A stretch of DNA of 64,000 nt from contig CAJNDS010000318.1 in the NCBI GenBank assembly GCA_905221605.1, positions 7,501-71,500 on the forward strand, in the 5' to 3' direction. The DNA is from Symbiodinium natans. Its lineage: Eukaryota > Sar > Dinophyceae > Suessiales > Symbiodiniaceae. Position numbers and translations under genes: made by a program. The notes below the pieces were generated by a model. The model worked only from the letters and a program-made list of their open reading frames with translations. It ran no database searches and was not told the DNA's origin. Positions 1-11,952 of the stretch are shown here, piece after piece (the first letter of the stretch is position 1; the number at the start of each line of letters is the position of its first letter).

Positions 1-1452
1 GGTATAGGGGTTTAGGGGTTTAGGGGTTTAGGGGATTAGGGGTTTAGGGGGGTAGGGGGTTAGGGGTTTAGGGTATCGAGGTCTTCGCATACATGTCCTC
101 TGTCTTACAGCTACCCCCTCAAACCAGAACCTCTCTTGGATTGCATTGCGAAAGGGGACCGATAGTGTGTCCATGTGTGCAATCCCAAGGTCCTAGTGGC
201 CAAGATGCGATAGTCCTCTCTAATCGGAACCACGCCACAATTTCTACCGTTCGCCCCAGAGCTAAGCTAGTCAGGAGCCCATATGTGGCAAGTGGACACA
301 GTGGACGAAACGCTTACCAACAAGCAACAAGAAGCATGTGCTTTGGGGTTTGGGGAGGGGGAATGCCAGCTTGGGTTCTCACTTGACGCTTCTTGGGCAG
401 GCCTTGAGCCCTAACCAGAAACCCTCTACCCTAAACCCTAAAGAAACCCTGGACCCTAAACCCTAAACCCTTAACCGAAGCCTGAACCCCACACCGAATC
501 CGCAACCCTTCCTGGGGCTGCCGGCACTTCCACATTGCGCTGAAAGGATGCAGACAGCCTGGGTTTCCGTGCTTCGGGTTTCATGGGACTCTTCCTCGGA
601 CCCCTTGAGGTTGTAACCTTGGGTTCGGGGACCCTTTTTCAAGATCCTCTAAGGGGAATATAGGGGTACATTTAGGGGTTCCCTTAGGGGTACCTAGGGA
701 CGAACGAGTCTTAGTCCCCTGAGGGTTTGCTGGGTTGATGCGCTAAGCCCGCAAAGCTCGGACCTGCCGGGTGCAGGGTTTTAAGTTCTGGGCAGCCGAA
801 GAACCTCTCAAAGTTCTTCGGGGGCTTGTACGCTATGTACTTGAAACCCAAAACCTCCCCACGAGACTCAAACTCTGAACCCTAAGCTGAACCCGACACT
901 CCACATCCGAAACCCTAACCTCCCGACCCCAATCCCTGAATCCCCACACCCACTTGAGGGCAAACCCATGGTAAGAACAATAGTTTAACCATGAGAAAGA
1001 AAACCATAAACAAAACAATAACCGAAACAATAGCGATATCCACAATAATGACAACAAGAAGAATACCCAGAGGAAAAAACTACACTTAAACCAACAACGC
1101 TAAAACAATGTTCGCAAGACATTGTTGGCGTTAGTCAGTTGGGCCTGTCACTTTCTCCAGTGGCGACGTTCCAGCACAGTCTGGTGTTGTCCAGCGCTGG
1201 CTGGGGGCGGGGGGATACTTAGTTGCTGAGTTTATAAGGCCCCCAAAAAGTGAGTTTTGTAGAGGGTATAGTATTCCAAAAAGGTGTAAAGTGTACTCAG
1301 CTACTAAGGATAGAAGAGGTCAAAAAGTGGCTTTCACGACTGTGAGTCGCCACCTGCTCAGCCGTGACTGTGTGACGTGAGGGCACTGTTGAGGAATAGT
1401 AAGCGTAAGACTAGCAAAAAGGAAACCACCCTCACAAAGTAGGCATGCAAGC

Positions 1453-1518
1453 CCGAAACCCTAAACCCTAAACCCTAAACCCTAAACCCTAAACCCTAAA
1501 CCCTAAACCCTAAACCCT
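1453..1518 (-). repeat. CCCTAAA array (about 9 units)
   Basis: A near-perfect run of the 7-nt plant-type telomere unit in C-rich orientation. About 100 bp of unique sequence separates it from the oppositely oriented TTTAGGG/TTTAGGGG array at 1598-1905, so the pair forms a large inverted repeat. Confidence 0.95.
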
Positions 1519-1597
1519 CATTCCTGGGCTTCCCGCTTGCTCGTGCCACGGATGGGGGAGTCCTGGGCTGCCAGGGATGGCCTCATGCGGAGTCGAG

Positions 1598-1905
1598 GCT
1601 TTAGGGGTTTTGGGGGGTTGGGTTTAGGGTTTAGGGTTTAGGGTTTAGGGTTTAGGGTTTAGGGTTTAGGGTTTAGGGTTTAGGGTTTAGGGTTTAGGGG
1701 TTTAGGGGTTAGAGGGTTTAGGGGTTTAGGGGTTTAGGGGTTTAGGGGTTTAGGGGTTTAGGGGTTTAGGGGTTTAGGGTTTAGGGTTTTAGGGGGTTTA
1801 GGGGGTTTAGGGGGTTTAAGGGGTTTAAGGGGGTTTAGGGGGGTTTAGGGGTTTAGGGGTTTAGGGGTTTAGGGGTTTAGGGGTTTAGCGGTTTAGGGGC
1901 TTAGG
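1598..1905 (+). repeat. TTTAGGG array passing into TTTAGGGG
   Basis: About 10 canonical TTTAGGG units (about 1620-1690) change into an 8-nt TTTAGGGG register with a few longer slips (TTTAGGGGG, TTTAAGGGG). This is one of the longest G-rich tracts in the window. Confidence 0.95.
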
Positions 1906-2695
1906 CCCCAAAACCCTATCCAGTCCACCGATGAAGGTCTCGTTGTTAAGTGCAGGACCGAGGGTTTGGGGGCTTCAGGGTTTAAGGGCTTACAAGGGTT
2001 TAATCGGTTTAGGTGTTCAGCATTGAGGGTTTGAGGACTTAAGAGGTTTCAAGGGTTGAGGGTTCAGGGTTCAATTCCCGGGTTTTCCGCTCCCAAAGCC
2101 CGCCCTGAAGATCTTAAACCTCAAGCCTGGCGGGCTAGTGTTTAGGGTCTAGGGATTGGGGTTTGGGGTTTAGGGTTTATTTTTGGGTTTAAGGTTTGGA
2201 TCTTTGGGTTTAGGGTTTGGAGTTTAGGGTTTAGGGCTTGGGGTTTAGGGCTTACTGTTCAGGGTTTGCCCCCCCCCCCCCCGACGCCACAGAAGCCCCC
2301 AGAATCCCAAAACCCCACAGGGCTCACGGTGGGTGCTGGTTCTATCCCCATCCCTAAGCCACAGCGCGACACTCTAAACCCTGTAGGTTCTCTCCCTCTT
2401 CCCAACAAACCGAAGTCCTGAATCTTGAACGTTCCAGGGCTTCCATGCTATCCTGTTGGCCCCCTCTTTACTGCCACCCCCCTGGGTTCCCCCCTTAACT
2501 AACCTTAGCTAGGCTTCATTATCTGCATTATCCCTAGATAGCCTTAACTATGGGGGGGGAACATAGGTAGTTACTATAGAGGGGGGTACTACAGCAACCC
2601 ATGATGAACCTTGCGGGGCCCCCTGCTTGCTTGGGAAGCGAGCTGGTGAACTGGGAGAGTTCCTCCGAACCGCGGGGGGAAAGTCAGTGGCACCC

Positions 2696-2833
2696 GAAAC
2701 CCTAAACCCTAAACCCTAAACCCTAAACCTAAACCCTAAACCCTAAACCCCAAACCCTAAACCCGAGGATCTCCCGCGAGGTCAATAACGAGTTTAGGGC
2801 TTAGGGTTTAGGGTTTAGGGTTTAGGGCTTAGG
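2696..2833. repeat. Facing CCCTAAA and TTTAGGG arrays
   Basis: About 9 CCCTAAA units (2696-2765) are followed, after about 30 bp, by about 5 TTTAGGG-type units (2797-2833). The C-rich/G-rich pairing repeats the arrangement at 1.45-1.9 kb. Confidence 0.9.
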
Positions 2834-2916
2834 GAGCAATCACTGGGGCGGTCAGGCGTGCTTAGGCTTCTACCGGTTTAGCGGTTGGGGTCCGAAGGGC
2901 CTCTGGTGTTTAAGGT

Positions 2917-3077
2917 TGTGGGTTTAGGGTTAGGGTTTAGGGTTTAGGGTTTAGGGTTTAGGGTTTAGGGTTTAGGGTTTAGGGTTTAGGGTTTAGGGTT
3001 TAGGGTTTAGGGTTTAGGGTTTAGGGTTTAGGGTTTAGGCTTAGGGTGTAGAGCTTAGGGTGTAGGGTTTAGGGTAG
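2917..3077 (+). repeat. TTTAGGG array (about 20 units)
   Basis: A long, largely perfect TTTAGGG run that degrades at its 3' end to TGTAGGG and TTAGGG-type variants. Confidence 0.95.
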
Positions 3078-4741
3078 AATGGCTTTCAGGACTTGTGGAG
3101 CTTCCGTCGGTACTTTCGAGGGTCTCGACCCGCTGAAACGAGCTGCAGGCACCGGCTGGAACTTAGATGGCGTTGCTTGTTACACCCTACTTGCAGGATC
3201 TCACCCCCAGACAAAGAAAACAAATGTACGTAGGAAATGCAGTACTCAGGTTTAAGGGATATAAGGAAGGACCCCTAGAAAGGACCCTTAACCTTATTCC
3301 CTATACACCTATATAATAGGCCCCTACATAACCCTGAGGTCCCGCATGAGGGTCCTTCCTTTCGTGCCTTGACAGGTAAGCGCCCGGAACCCGAAGCTCT
3401 TGACCCCCTTAAGCCTTGAGCCCTGAACCCGCCAGGCCTGCCCTGTCCCAAATCTGACCTCAGATGCGCCGCTCAGGGAATCGGGTTGCAGAGTCACAAA
3501 AAACCGGAAGCCCCAAACCACATGCTACTGGTAAGGGTTACAAGTATAAGGTTTAAGCGTGTAGGCGGGTCTAAAGGCCAGGGGGGGGGGGGGCTTCAAG
3601 TCTAGGACTTAGGGCGGTCTTAGAGTTAAGGTTAGGTTCGAGTGTTTCGGTCAGGGCTTAAAGGGGCTTGGGGCTTGGGATTTTGGAATGGGAGGATCAT
3701 GGTGGGGGCGGGGTTGCCACGCTGAGCATTGGTTTGGGGGAGTTTCTTGGCCCTAAACCCAAAACCCTAAACCCTAAGCCCTAAGCCCGATCCTGGAGAG
3801 ACGGAGACCCTTGCAAAAGAGCCGAGTCCACGCGCAGAGCGAAAGCCCTAAATCTCGCCTTCTGTAACGGGTTCTGAAGTAGGGTTTAGGGTTTAGAGTT
3901 TAGGGGGGTTTAGGGTTTAGGGTTTAGGGTTTGGGGTTTAGGGTTTCGGGTTTAGGGTTATCGGGCCCTTGGGGTTTTGCAGGGTTTTGACAAGGGGTAT
4001 ACAAGGCATCCCCCCTTTACATATTGACTGACCATGTTGCCTTAGAAAAACGAACAAGTCTAGCAGCCCTAGAGGCTTCTAAGGGAACCGAAAAGACTGA
4101 AAAAGGAATGTTGGGCTACTCTGGGTTCAGCTTCTTGCTTCGAGCGACATGAGCTCATCCACGTCCCAGTCCCCGAAAGCAAAGTCCGAGTTGTTGGAAG
4201 CAACAGACCTTGCGGAGCTTGTCTACAGAGAGAGTTTCGGGCTCGGGGGGTGGGGGGGGGGGATTTTGCCGATTCTGCTGGGGAACAACAAGACGAAGAC
4301 TCGGATACCTGACCTAGCAATGCAGGAAATTACGAAAGAAGAGGTCTGGTACCTCTGTAGAAAAAAGGTCCTCTACACTGCTCCCACAACTAGGCAGGAC
4401 CTGTGGATGCTTGATATTCTCTTGTGGCCTAGTGGGGCTGGAGGTTGGGAAGGTCGGTTTGGGGCTGTCAGATCGACAAAAATGTCGGAAATGTATTCGT
4501 AGGCCTCAGTAACCGCTGGAAGTAGCGCACGCTGTACTCCTCCGGTCCCTGGTGAGTGATGATTGAAATCTATCAGCAACCCAGAAAACCCAGAAAACCC
4601 TAGAAACCATAAACCCCAAAAACCCCAGACCATGGTACTCCCCCAAAGGGGCCTGTTCGTGGAACGCCTGAACCCCACACATGCCAAACGCACGGACCCC
4701 CCCCCCGACCCTCCCCCTCCCAACTACCGCTTAAGAAAGGT

Positions 4742-5220
4742 CTAGGGTTTAGGCTTCTGGGTTTAGGGTTTAGAGTTTAGGGTTTAGCGTTTCGGGTTTA
4801 GGGTTTTGGGTTGATGTACCTGAAAGGGGGTACTTAGGGTATCTTAACATTGGTTTAGGGTTTAGGGTTTGGGGCTATCAAAGGGTACTTGCGAGGTCTA
4901 GGTCGTTCCGAAGGCCTAAGCCCCAAACCCTAAACCCTCAACCCTAAACCCTAAGCCCTAAACCCTAAACTCTAAACCCTAAACCCTACTCTAACTATTA
5001 AGGCCTGTATATGAGCATGTCCTGAGATGAGAGCATCGGCGCCGTCTTCTGCGAGTGCTTCGACAGCTTGGACCCCGATCGCGATAAGGCCTGGAGAGAA
5101 TTGGGTTGAGGGTTTAGGGTTTAGGGTTTAGGGTGTAGGGTGTAGGGTTTAGGGTTTAGGGTTTAGGGTTTAGAGTTTAGGGTTTCGGGTTTAGGGGTTA
5201 GGGTTTGGGGTCTGGGGTAT
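4742..5220. repeat. Three alternating telomere-repeat blocks
   Basis: A TTTAGGG block (4742-4880), a CCCTAAA block (4918-4990) and another TTTAGGG block (5103-5220) alternate in orientation, with 40-110 bp between them. Point variants such as TTTAGAG, TTTCGGG and TGTAGGG are common. Confidence 0.9.
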
Positions 5221-5434
5221 AGGATACCTGCAACCCCTACTATTTTGGGGCTTATATACCCTACTAATGTGGGTAAAGGGTAGTTGGCGGGGGTGCTGGT
5301 TAGTGTAGTTTTGATAGAGGGCTTAGAGCTTAGCCGAGGGAAAAAGGGTAGGTGGTTTTGGACTTGCAGGGTAGGAGGCTGATGGGCTTTATCCTAGGAC
5401 TTTCAGGCAACCCCGCTGAAGCAGAGGACATGCA

Positions 5435-5561
5435 CTTGGAGGTTCAGGGTACTTATTAACCAAGTATAACTGTACTTATAGCTGTACTTGTAACCATATA
5501 AGGGCACTTACTGGGTTCTAAGTACAGTTGTATTTCGTAGTAAGACCCATGAACCTCCAAG
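5435..5561. mobile_element. MITE-like element, family A, copy 1
   Basis: A non-coding 127-bp element. It starts CTTGGAGGTTCA and ends with the inverse TGAACCTCCAAG. The interior is AT-rich with the repeated motif AAGTACAGTT and its complement. Related copies lie at about 21.8 kb and 49.7 kb, so this is a dispersed family and not a chance hairpin. There is no coding capacity, and no clear target-site duplication is visible at this copy. Confidence 0.75.
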
Positions 5562-5652
5562 CAACTTGCTCAAAGGCGCCGAAGCCCTGTTAAGATACTC
5601 GGTGGAGTGCCCCTGGCCTATACATACCCTACAACCCAAAAGAACTATGAGG

Positions 5653-5940
5653 GTTTGTTTAGGGTTTTAGGGTTTTAGGGTTTTAGGGTTTTAGGGTTTT
5701 AGGGTTTTAGGGTTTTAGGGTTTTAGGGTTTTAGGGTTTTAGGGTTTTAGGGTTTTACGGTCTTAGGGTCTTAGGGTCTTAGGGTTTTAGGGTTTAGAGT
5801 TTTAAGGTTTAGGGTTTTAGGGTTTTAGGGTTTTAGGGTTTTAGGGTTTTAGGGTCTTAGGGTCTTAGGGTCTTAGGGTTTTACGGTCTTAGGGTCTTAG
5901 GGTTTTAGGGTTTAGGGTTTTAAGGTTTAGGGTTCAGGGT
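5653..5940 (+). repeat. TTTTAGGG array (8-nt, Chlamydomonas-type unit)
   Basis: About 30 units of TTTTAGGG, with interspersed TCTTAGGG and a few 7-nt TTTAGGG units. This is the same sequence as the telomere unit known from Chlamydomonas, but here it sits inside a TTTAGGG landscape. It most probably arose by local amplification of a one-base slip. Confidence 0.95.
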
Positions 5941-6473
5941 TTGGGGGCACGATGTGGCTGTGGTAGTTGTTGAGAGGTCCGGGAGGAGATCGCCGAGCCT
6001 GCTCGGATGCGGGGGGCGGCGCCTCGGCCGACTGCCTGGGCAGGTGAAGGGTTTGTTGGGCATCGGGCTCACCTTAAGAACCTAGAACCTGCGCTGTTTT
6101 GTATGTTACCTAAGAACCCTATAAGGGGATTTATAGTAATAACCTACAAAAAGGGCACATTCTTAGTAGGTTACCCAAGAATCCGTATAGCCCACAAAAA
6201 AAAGTTTTGGGTAGGCGGCTGAGATGAAGACAAGTGGCCGACACATGGACCGTGCCTAAACCCTAAACCCTAAAACCCAAAAAAATCGCTAAAGAGCCCT
6301 AAAAGACCCTAAAAAGACCCTAAAAAACCCAAGACCCTAAACATCCCCAAAAACCCAAAAAGCCCTAAAAACCCTAAGCCCGCAGCCCCGCAACGAATCT
6401 AGACGAGTCAGGGAAGCCTTGAATTGCTTTGAATTGCTACACGCGGGAGTCTCAACGTAACACACTGAACTTG
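5941..6473. other. Gene-free filler with degenerate CCCTAAA
   Basis: A unique-looking stretch (5941-6240) is followed by degraded repeat (6255-6380) with CCCTAAAA and CCCAAAA variants. I see no gene. The open frame at 6007-6222 has no recognisable motif. Confidence 0.6.
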
Positions 6474-6568
6474 GAGTGTTCCCTCTTATACGAACAGTCC
6501 GTCACGCGGATTATGGTACCCCCTATGATAATCCCTATTCAGGGCTGTTAGTATAAGGGGGAACATCC
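6474..6568. mobile_element. MITE-like element, family B, copy 1 (diverged)
   Basis: Inverted ends TGTTCCCTCTTATA and TATAAGGGGGAACATCC flank AACAGTCC and the inverse GGGCTGTTAG. It is a diverged copy of the family whose best copy is at 48725-48830. Confidence 0.65.
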
Positions 6569-8797
6569 GAAAACCTTGAAGAGCCTCTGACGCTTATCTA
6601 GCCCGGAGTCGAAACCCTAAGCTACTACTTGTATTTAGAACCCCCTCCCCTAAAAACAAAACCAAAACATAATAATCCCTATATTCCCTTATGAGAAGAT
6701 AATTTGGGTTTTTGAGCGGGTACTTCGTAGGAAGGTATCTTTGTTTGGGTGCTTCTGATCCGATCGCCTTCGACCCGAGCTTGGGCATGTGTCCGACTCT
6801 GAATGTGCACACTCGCTTAGGGTTAAAGGTTTAGGGTTTAGGGTTTAAGGTTTAGGGGTTCATCAAAACCGCGCTGTTGGGCCTCAATGCAGATTCTCGT
6901 TCGGCATGCAGCTTGCTCCGGGTCACGATGAAGTCCTCCTGGGCTTCTACAACCTTGAAGGGGGAGGGGGGGGGGGGGGGGGGGGGGGGCCCTAAACCCT
7001 AAACCATCCTAAACCCTAAACACATGCTGATGACCCATAGCAACCCTCACCAAGGCTTCAGACAGTTATGCTGCCTCCACACTTTTTTCTGGTAGTTGGA
7101 TCACCTTGGCTTTGAGGGCCCTCCTTTGTCTGGAAGAGGACGTTGTCAGGCCATTCGGCCTAGAGTCCCAAGTTACGGTAGTAAAACTCACGCAAAGAAA
7201 CACTTAACAAACGATCGACCGGAGCAGACACGTCATAGTGAAGGGGCTTGTGTAAGTGCTAGCTGCTAGCTGCTCGATCACTTCATGCTCATCACATACG
7301 AAGTACGTGTGATATTGTAATCGTGCGTATCAGCAGCGCTGGATTCTTGGTGCTAGAAACAAGAAAGCACGAGGAACATGCTCAACGTTCCATCCTCAAA
7401 GAGGGGTTCAGGGTTCCAAGGCTGCATTTGGGATTGTAGTACAGGGTGTCTAATAACCCCCCAAGTACCCTTCTTCTTGGGGTAGTTACATGGTCCCTTA
7501 ACTGGGGAACCCTTAAATACCATGTCCATACCCTATAGAACCCCAAGGGCCCAACACTTCAGAACCCTTTAGAGGAGGTGCGGCGTCATACTCAGGGACC
7601 ACGTAGCTTTTCTTAGAACTCTGGGAACCCCAAATAAGGTATCCCTAACGAAAGTTTAGGGATATGTCGGTGACCGCCATGCTATCCCCAAGTTTGCACG
7701 CCTGTAGGGCTTGTGTGTCCCGTGGCCCGTGGCCCATGCCGGGCGACGGCGAGAAACCCCAAAAATCCCACACCCACGCACAAGCCCGGTGCAGATGGGA
7801 GGTTCTCCACATTAGCGATGGAACCCTCGTTGGGGTTTAGGGTTTAGGGTTTAGGGTTTAGGGTTTAGGGTTTAGGGTGTAGGGTTTAGGCTTTAGGGTT
7901 TAGGGTGAGCCCTACATGTTGTTCCCTTGCCGGTGTCCTCTGGCCACAGCTCTGGCCCGATGCTGTCCACGCTGGGGGTAGGCCTTGGTGGGCTTAGGGT
8001 TTGGGGTTCAGGGCTTAGGGTTGAGGAGTTTAGGGCCTAGGGTTTAGGAGGTTAGAATTTCGGGTTTAGGGCTTCGGGTCCTGACAAAGCTTCACAGGGA
8101 GGAACAAATTTCAACCAAAACCCTTAACCTGAACCCTAAGCCCCAAACCCTAAACCTCGCAGGCGCTGTGCCTCTTCCACTTGTACCGCTGCACTCGGTC
8201 GACACCCATGATGCCATCTTTCACGTTGGCATTGCCCCTGTGGCCTGTCCTAGACCAACATGTCTCGATGACGTGCTCGTCCGTTGAAAAGTGTGGAGTA
8301 CCTTCGGGCAAGTTCGGTAAGCGGACGACTGGATTGATCGTTGCACCATCGTGTGCAACTCTTGCCGTGCAAGGCAGGCTCTTTCCCAAGTGAGCGCTGC
8401 GTTCGAAGTGCGCCCCGTAGCACAGCGATGACCCTAAACCCTAAACCCTTAAACCCCTAAATCAAAACCACCCTAAACCCCGAAACCCTAAACCCCAAAC
8501 CGTAAACTGCTCCAGAAAACAGCAATGGGGTTCGTGCAGGTCTTGGGGACTGAGACCCCCCCATCACCCGAAATTCCGAACCCTAAGCAATATAGCTATC
8601 AAACCATAAAGCAAGAATCTAAAAACAGAAACGCTGAAGCCCTGAACCCTGAATCCCAAAACCCTGCAAAAAGAAGAATTGCACCCAAACGCCAAACAAA
8701 ACCCTCAAACTCCAGAACCCCAAATCCTAGAACTGCAAACCCCAAAGAACCTTCCCTAGACCCTAAGCCCTAAATCCTAAACCAAAATTCCGAAACC

Positions 8798-8897
8798 CTA
8801 AGCCCTAAGCCCTAAGCCCTAATCCCTAAGCCCTAAGCCCTAAGCCCTGAGCCCTGAGCCCTGAGCCCTAAGCCCTGAGCCCTAAGCCCTAAGCCCT
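8798..8897 (-). repeat. CCCTAAG variant array
   Basis: About 14 units of CCCTAAG, with CCCTGAG versions mixed in, pass into canonical CCCTAAA at the 3' end. The A-to-G change at the last unit position is shared by most units, as expected if a mutated unit had been amplified locally. Confidence 0.9.
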
Positions 8898-9009
8898 AAA
8901 CCCTAAACCTTTCTTACGTCTTCAAGGTGCGGGGTCTTGTCGCCCTTGGGCGAGGAAATCGGCGAGCCCATGGGTGAGAGTTGGACCTGACAAGAGGGCA
9001 GCTAGACCC

Positions 9010-9480
9010 GTTTAGGGTTGAGGGTTTAGGGTTCAGGGTTGAGGATTTAGGGTGGGTTTAGGGTTTAGGGTATAGGGTTTAGGGTTTAGTGTTTAGTGTT
9101 TAGGGTTTAGGGTTTGGGGTTTAGGGTTTGGGGTTTAGGGTTTAAGGTTTAGGGTTTAGGGTTTAGGGTTTAGGGCGACCCAAGTGAAAGGGTGCCCTTT
9201 TTGGTTTAACAAGGGCTAAAACCCTAAACCCTAAACCCTGAACCCTAAACCCTAAACCCTAAGCGAAAAGCGATGCAGGGGCCCGTTGGTAGCCCTAGCT
9301 GCATGTGGAGAAGCGTGCCTGAGCCAGACGCTCAGCCTCTGCACGCTTCTCCTCGCAAAAGGCGGGGGAGGGTTTAGGGTTTAGGGTTTAGGGTTTAGGG
9401 TTTGGGGTTTAGGGCTTAGGGTTTAGGGCTTAGGGTTTAGGGGTTAGGGGTTGATGGGTTTAGGGTCAGGAGTTGAGAGG
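9010..9480. repeat. Cluster of three telomere-repeat arrays
   Basis: Arrays TTTAGGG (9010-9175), CCCTAAA (9222-9265) and TTTAGGG (9370-9480) alternate. The gap near 9180-9225 carries a piece resembling family C inverted-repeat elements (AAAGGGTGCCCTTTTTGG). Confidence 0.85.
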
Positions 9481-11952
9481 TTTAGGGGTTTTGGGCGAGA
9501 GGTTACTGGAGACCCCACCCTTTCTGCTAAAACTCTCCAGCCCCGATTAAGAAAAGTGACTGTTCGAAATAACTCACGAACACAAAGTATGAAAACACAA
9601 GAGACATAGCAACCAATAACGAAACTTCTGCTCGCATATAGGTATACTACATATTTGTTTATGAATGTGTTTAACTTCCTCTCATGGATTAAGTATGAAA
9701 AGTAAATAATGGGTTGTGCCTATTTAAACCCCAAACCCCAAAAACAATTCCTAAACCGTATAAACCCTAATCCCTGAACCCTGGGACCCTAAAACCCCAA
9801 ACCCTGAACCCTAAACTTGTGTCAGAGAGAAGTGACTGCGCTCTGGGCTGCTAGGCCCGAAACACTAAGCCCCCAAAAACTCCGAACCCCCACATCCCAC
9901 AACCCTCCGCAAAAAAGTACGTAGGGCCTGCCCTAAACCCTAAGCCCTAAACCCTAAACCCAAACCCTAAACCCTAAACCCTAAACCCTAAACCCTAAAC
10001 CAGCCTAAACCCTAAACCCTAAACCCTTGCAAGGCTTCGTAGAGGTGCCGAGTTCAAAGAAATTTGGGTTTGGGGGTCTGTGGAAAGTCGGGTTCAGCAC
10101 TTGATTTTAAATGCCTTCCCAGCAACCAGCGACCTAAGAGTAGCAAGGGCCTAACGGGTGAGTAGTTAAGGGAAACCCCTAAACCCCAAGCCCTAAACCC
10201 TAACCCTACCCTAAACCCCAAACCCGAAACCCTTTAAACCCTCGTAGAAGTCAAAAGGGGCCCGCGGGCGCCAGCGTGCATCCTAGAGGAGTACGTGGGC
10301 GATTGGGTGCCGGACTCTTCGGGTATATAGGACTATATGGGATGACGCTTAAACCCACTGAACAAATCTGAAAAATGCTCCTGAATATGATCCTCTTAAA
10401 CCCAATAAGGGAAAATATCAAAATGTCCTAAGGGGACGAAAACGAGCTGTGGAATCGACTGCAGTGTTCAGGTTTTTGCGCTTGGGGATACTCTTTTCGG
10501 TCCTGTTTGTTGATGGTGCGTTTCATCGTGTAGGCAAAAAGGCAGCTTTATGGGCACGTCCCCCAAAATAGGGCCCCCGAACATACCATCCCCCAAAATT
10601 CTATAATCCTTATTATAGGAACCCCCCCCCCCACCCCAATATGACTATACCCTAAGCCTTAAGCCCTAAGCCCTAAACCCTTAACCCTAAACCCTAAACC
10701 CCACGCCCTCATTTCGAAAGACGCCCCCTCCCCACTTCATGCGCTGGGAGTTGTCCTCCTTCTCCTCGCATGCCTCGGAGGACACACCGCTGGGGCCGGG
10801 TTTAGGGTTCAGGGCTTAGGGGGTAGGGTTTAGGGTTTAGGGTTTGGGGTTTAGGGTTTAGGGTTTAGGGGTCAGGGGTGAGGGGTTAGGGGTCAAGGGC
10901 GTGGGGGTGGGCCAACGACAGGCCGAGCCTTGGAAAGCAAGCGGACGGGTTATCAGAAGCCATATCCCGAGGATGATGACAGGACTGTGATGACAGGGGA
11001 CCTGAGGGGCATTGTAGGGGCTACTGAGGTATATAGGGACCATATGAGGTATATGGAGGGGGTCTAAAGGGAAATAAGTTTCAGGGTCCCCTTCAAGATA
11101 TGTTTGTAAGGCCCTCTGTGACCCTAACACCTATAAGTCTAAGGTCGGAAACCATGTGCCCTTAGTACTCCCTTCGCATGGCCCCTTACCCTTCGAGGGA
11201 TCCAGGTGTTTCATTCGGGATTTGGGGTCAAGTTGAGGTTTCGGATTCCGGGCATCCCCTATCGAACTAAGGTCGTTTAAGCTTCACGGACTCTACCCCT
11301 AAAGGTGCCCTCGACCCCATACATTCCACAAATCGAAGCCCTCTAACAACTCTGAAGCCCTAAGCTTTGTACTTAAAAAAGCCCTGAAGCCTGCAAACCC
11401 TAAACCCTAAACCCTAAACCCTAAACCCTCTGCGCTGTGGAAGGCCCCGGAACTGTATCCTAAGCCGGATCCGGCTGCCTGCTGGAGGGTGATCGTCACG
11501 CGGCGGAGGTGCGTAGGCAGCTTTTGCATGGCGTCCTGGAAATATGGGCGGCCGAGAATTTATAGGGTTGAGGGGGGTTTCGATGGTAACCCTAAACCCT
11601 GTAATCCCTGTCTACCCGGAGTCTACCCTATACAATGATGGGGGCCGGGGGGGTTGGGCATCTTCGGGGGCCCTCACCTCGTTGTAACCCTCAAAACCGT
11701 ACAGAAAATCTTAAAGCCCGTACACTCCCTGAAGCTATCAACCGCACTCAGTGCCCTAAACTCTAAACCCTAAACCCTAAACCTTAAACCCTAAACCTTC
11801 GCCCGCGCAGTAGAGACGGTCGGCTCCTGGTGCTGCGCCACACCCAGAATCGGCGGGTTCAACCTCAGCGCGAGCAGAACACAAGGCATGCACGACCCTA
11901 AACCCTAAACCCTAAATCCTAAACCCTAAACCCTAAACCCTAAACCCTAAAT

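Larger units (their letters stand above)
1..5434. repeat. Interstitial telomere-repeat mosaic, no gene
   Basis: Short arrays of TTTAGGG or CCCTAAA and their 6-8 nt variants alternate with 50-500 bp of unique filler. Both orientations occur. The filler shows no codon-like open frame, and the small frames here run through repeat sequence. It also holds a C14 run near 2269-2282, a G-run near 3582-3593 and an imperfect inverted repeat near 2490-2580 (CCCTTAACTA against a TAACTATGGGGG side). The larger arrays are listed separately. Confidence 0.85.
6569..11952. repeat. Telomere-repeat mosaic, no gene
   Basis: Clear telomere-type arrays lie at about 6822-6862, 7833-7910, 8431-8515, 8755-8912, 9010-9175, 9222-9265, 9370-9480, 9940-10025, 10810-10880, 11397-11430, 11755-11800 and 11893-11952. 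A G24 run (6966-6989) adjoins a short CCCTAAA tract. About 7476-7600 matches a diverged small repeat also seen near 41.45 kb and 60.2 kb (shared GTAGTTACATGGTCCCTTAA). About 9540-9720 is an AT-rich unique patch. No convincing coding region was found. Confidence 0.8.

Noticed and set aside
1-80. True chromosome end at the window start
   Set aside because: The first 77 bp are degenerate TTTAGGGG-like repeat, no cleaner than dozens of internal arrays. A terminal array should be longer and more uniform.
4069-4745. Cluster of small frames on both strands
   Set aside because: They overlap G- and C-runs and degenerate telomere repeat, and no frame stands out by composition or motif.
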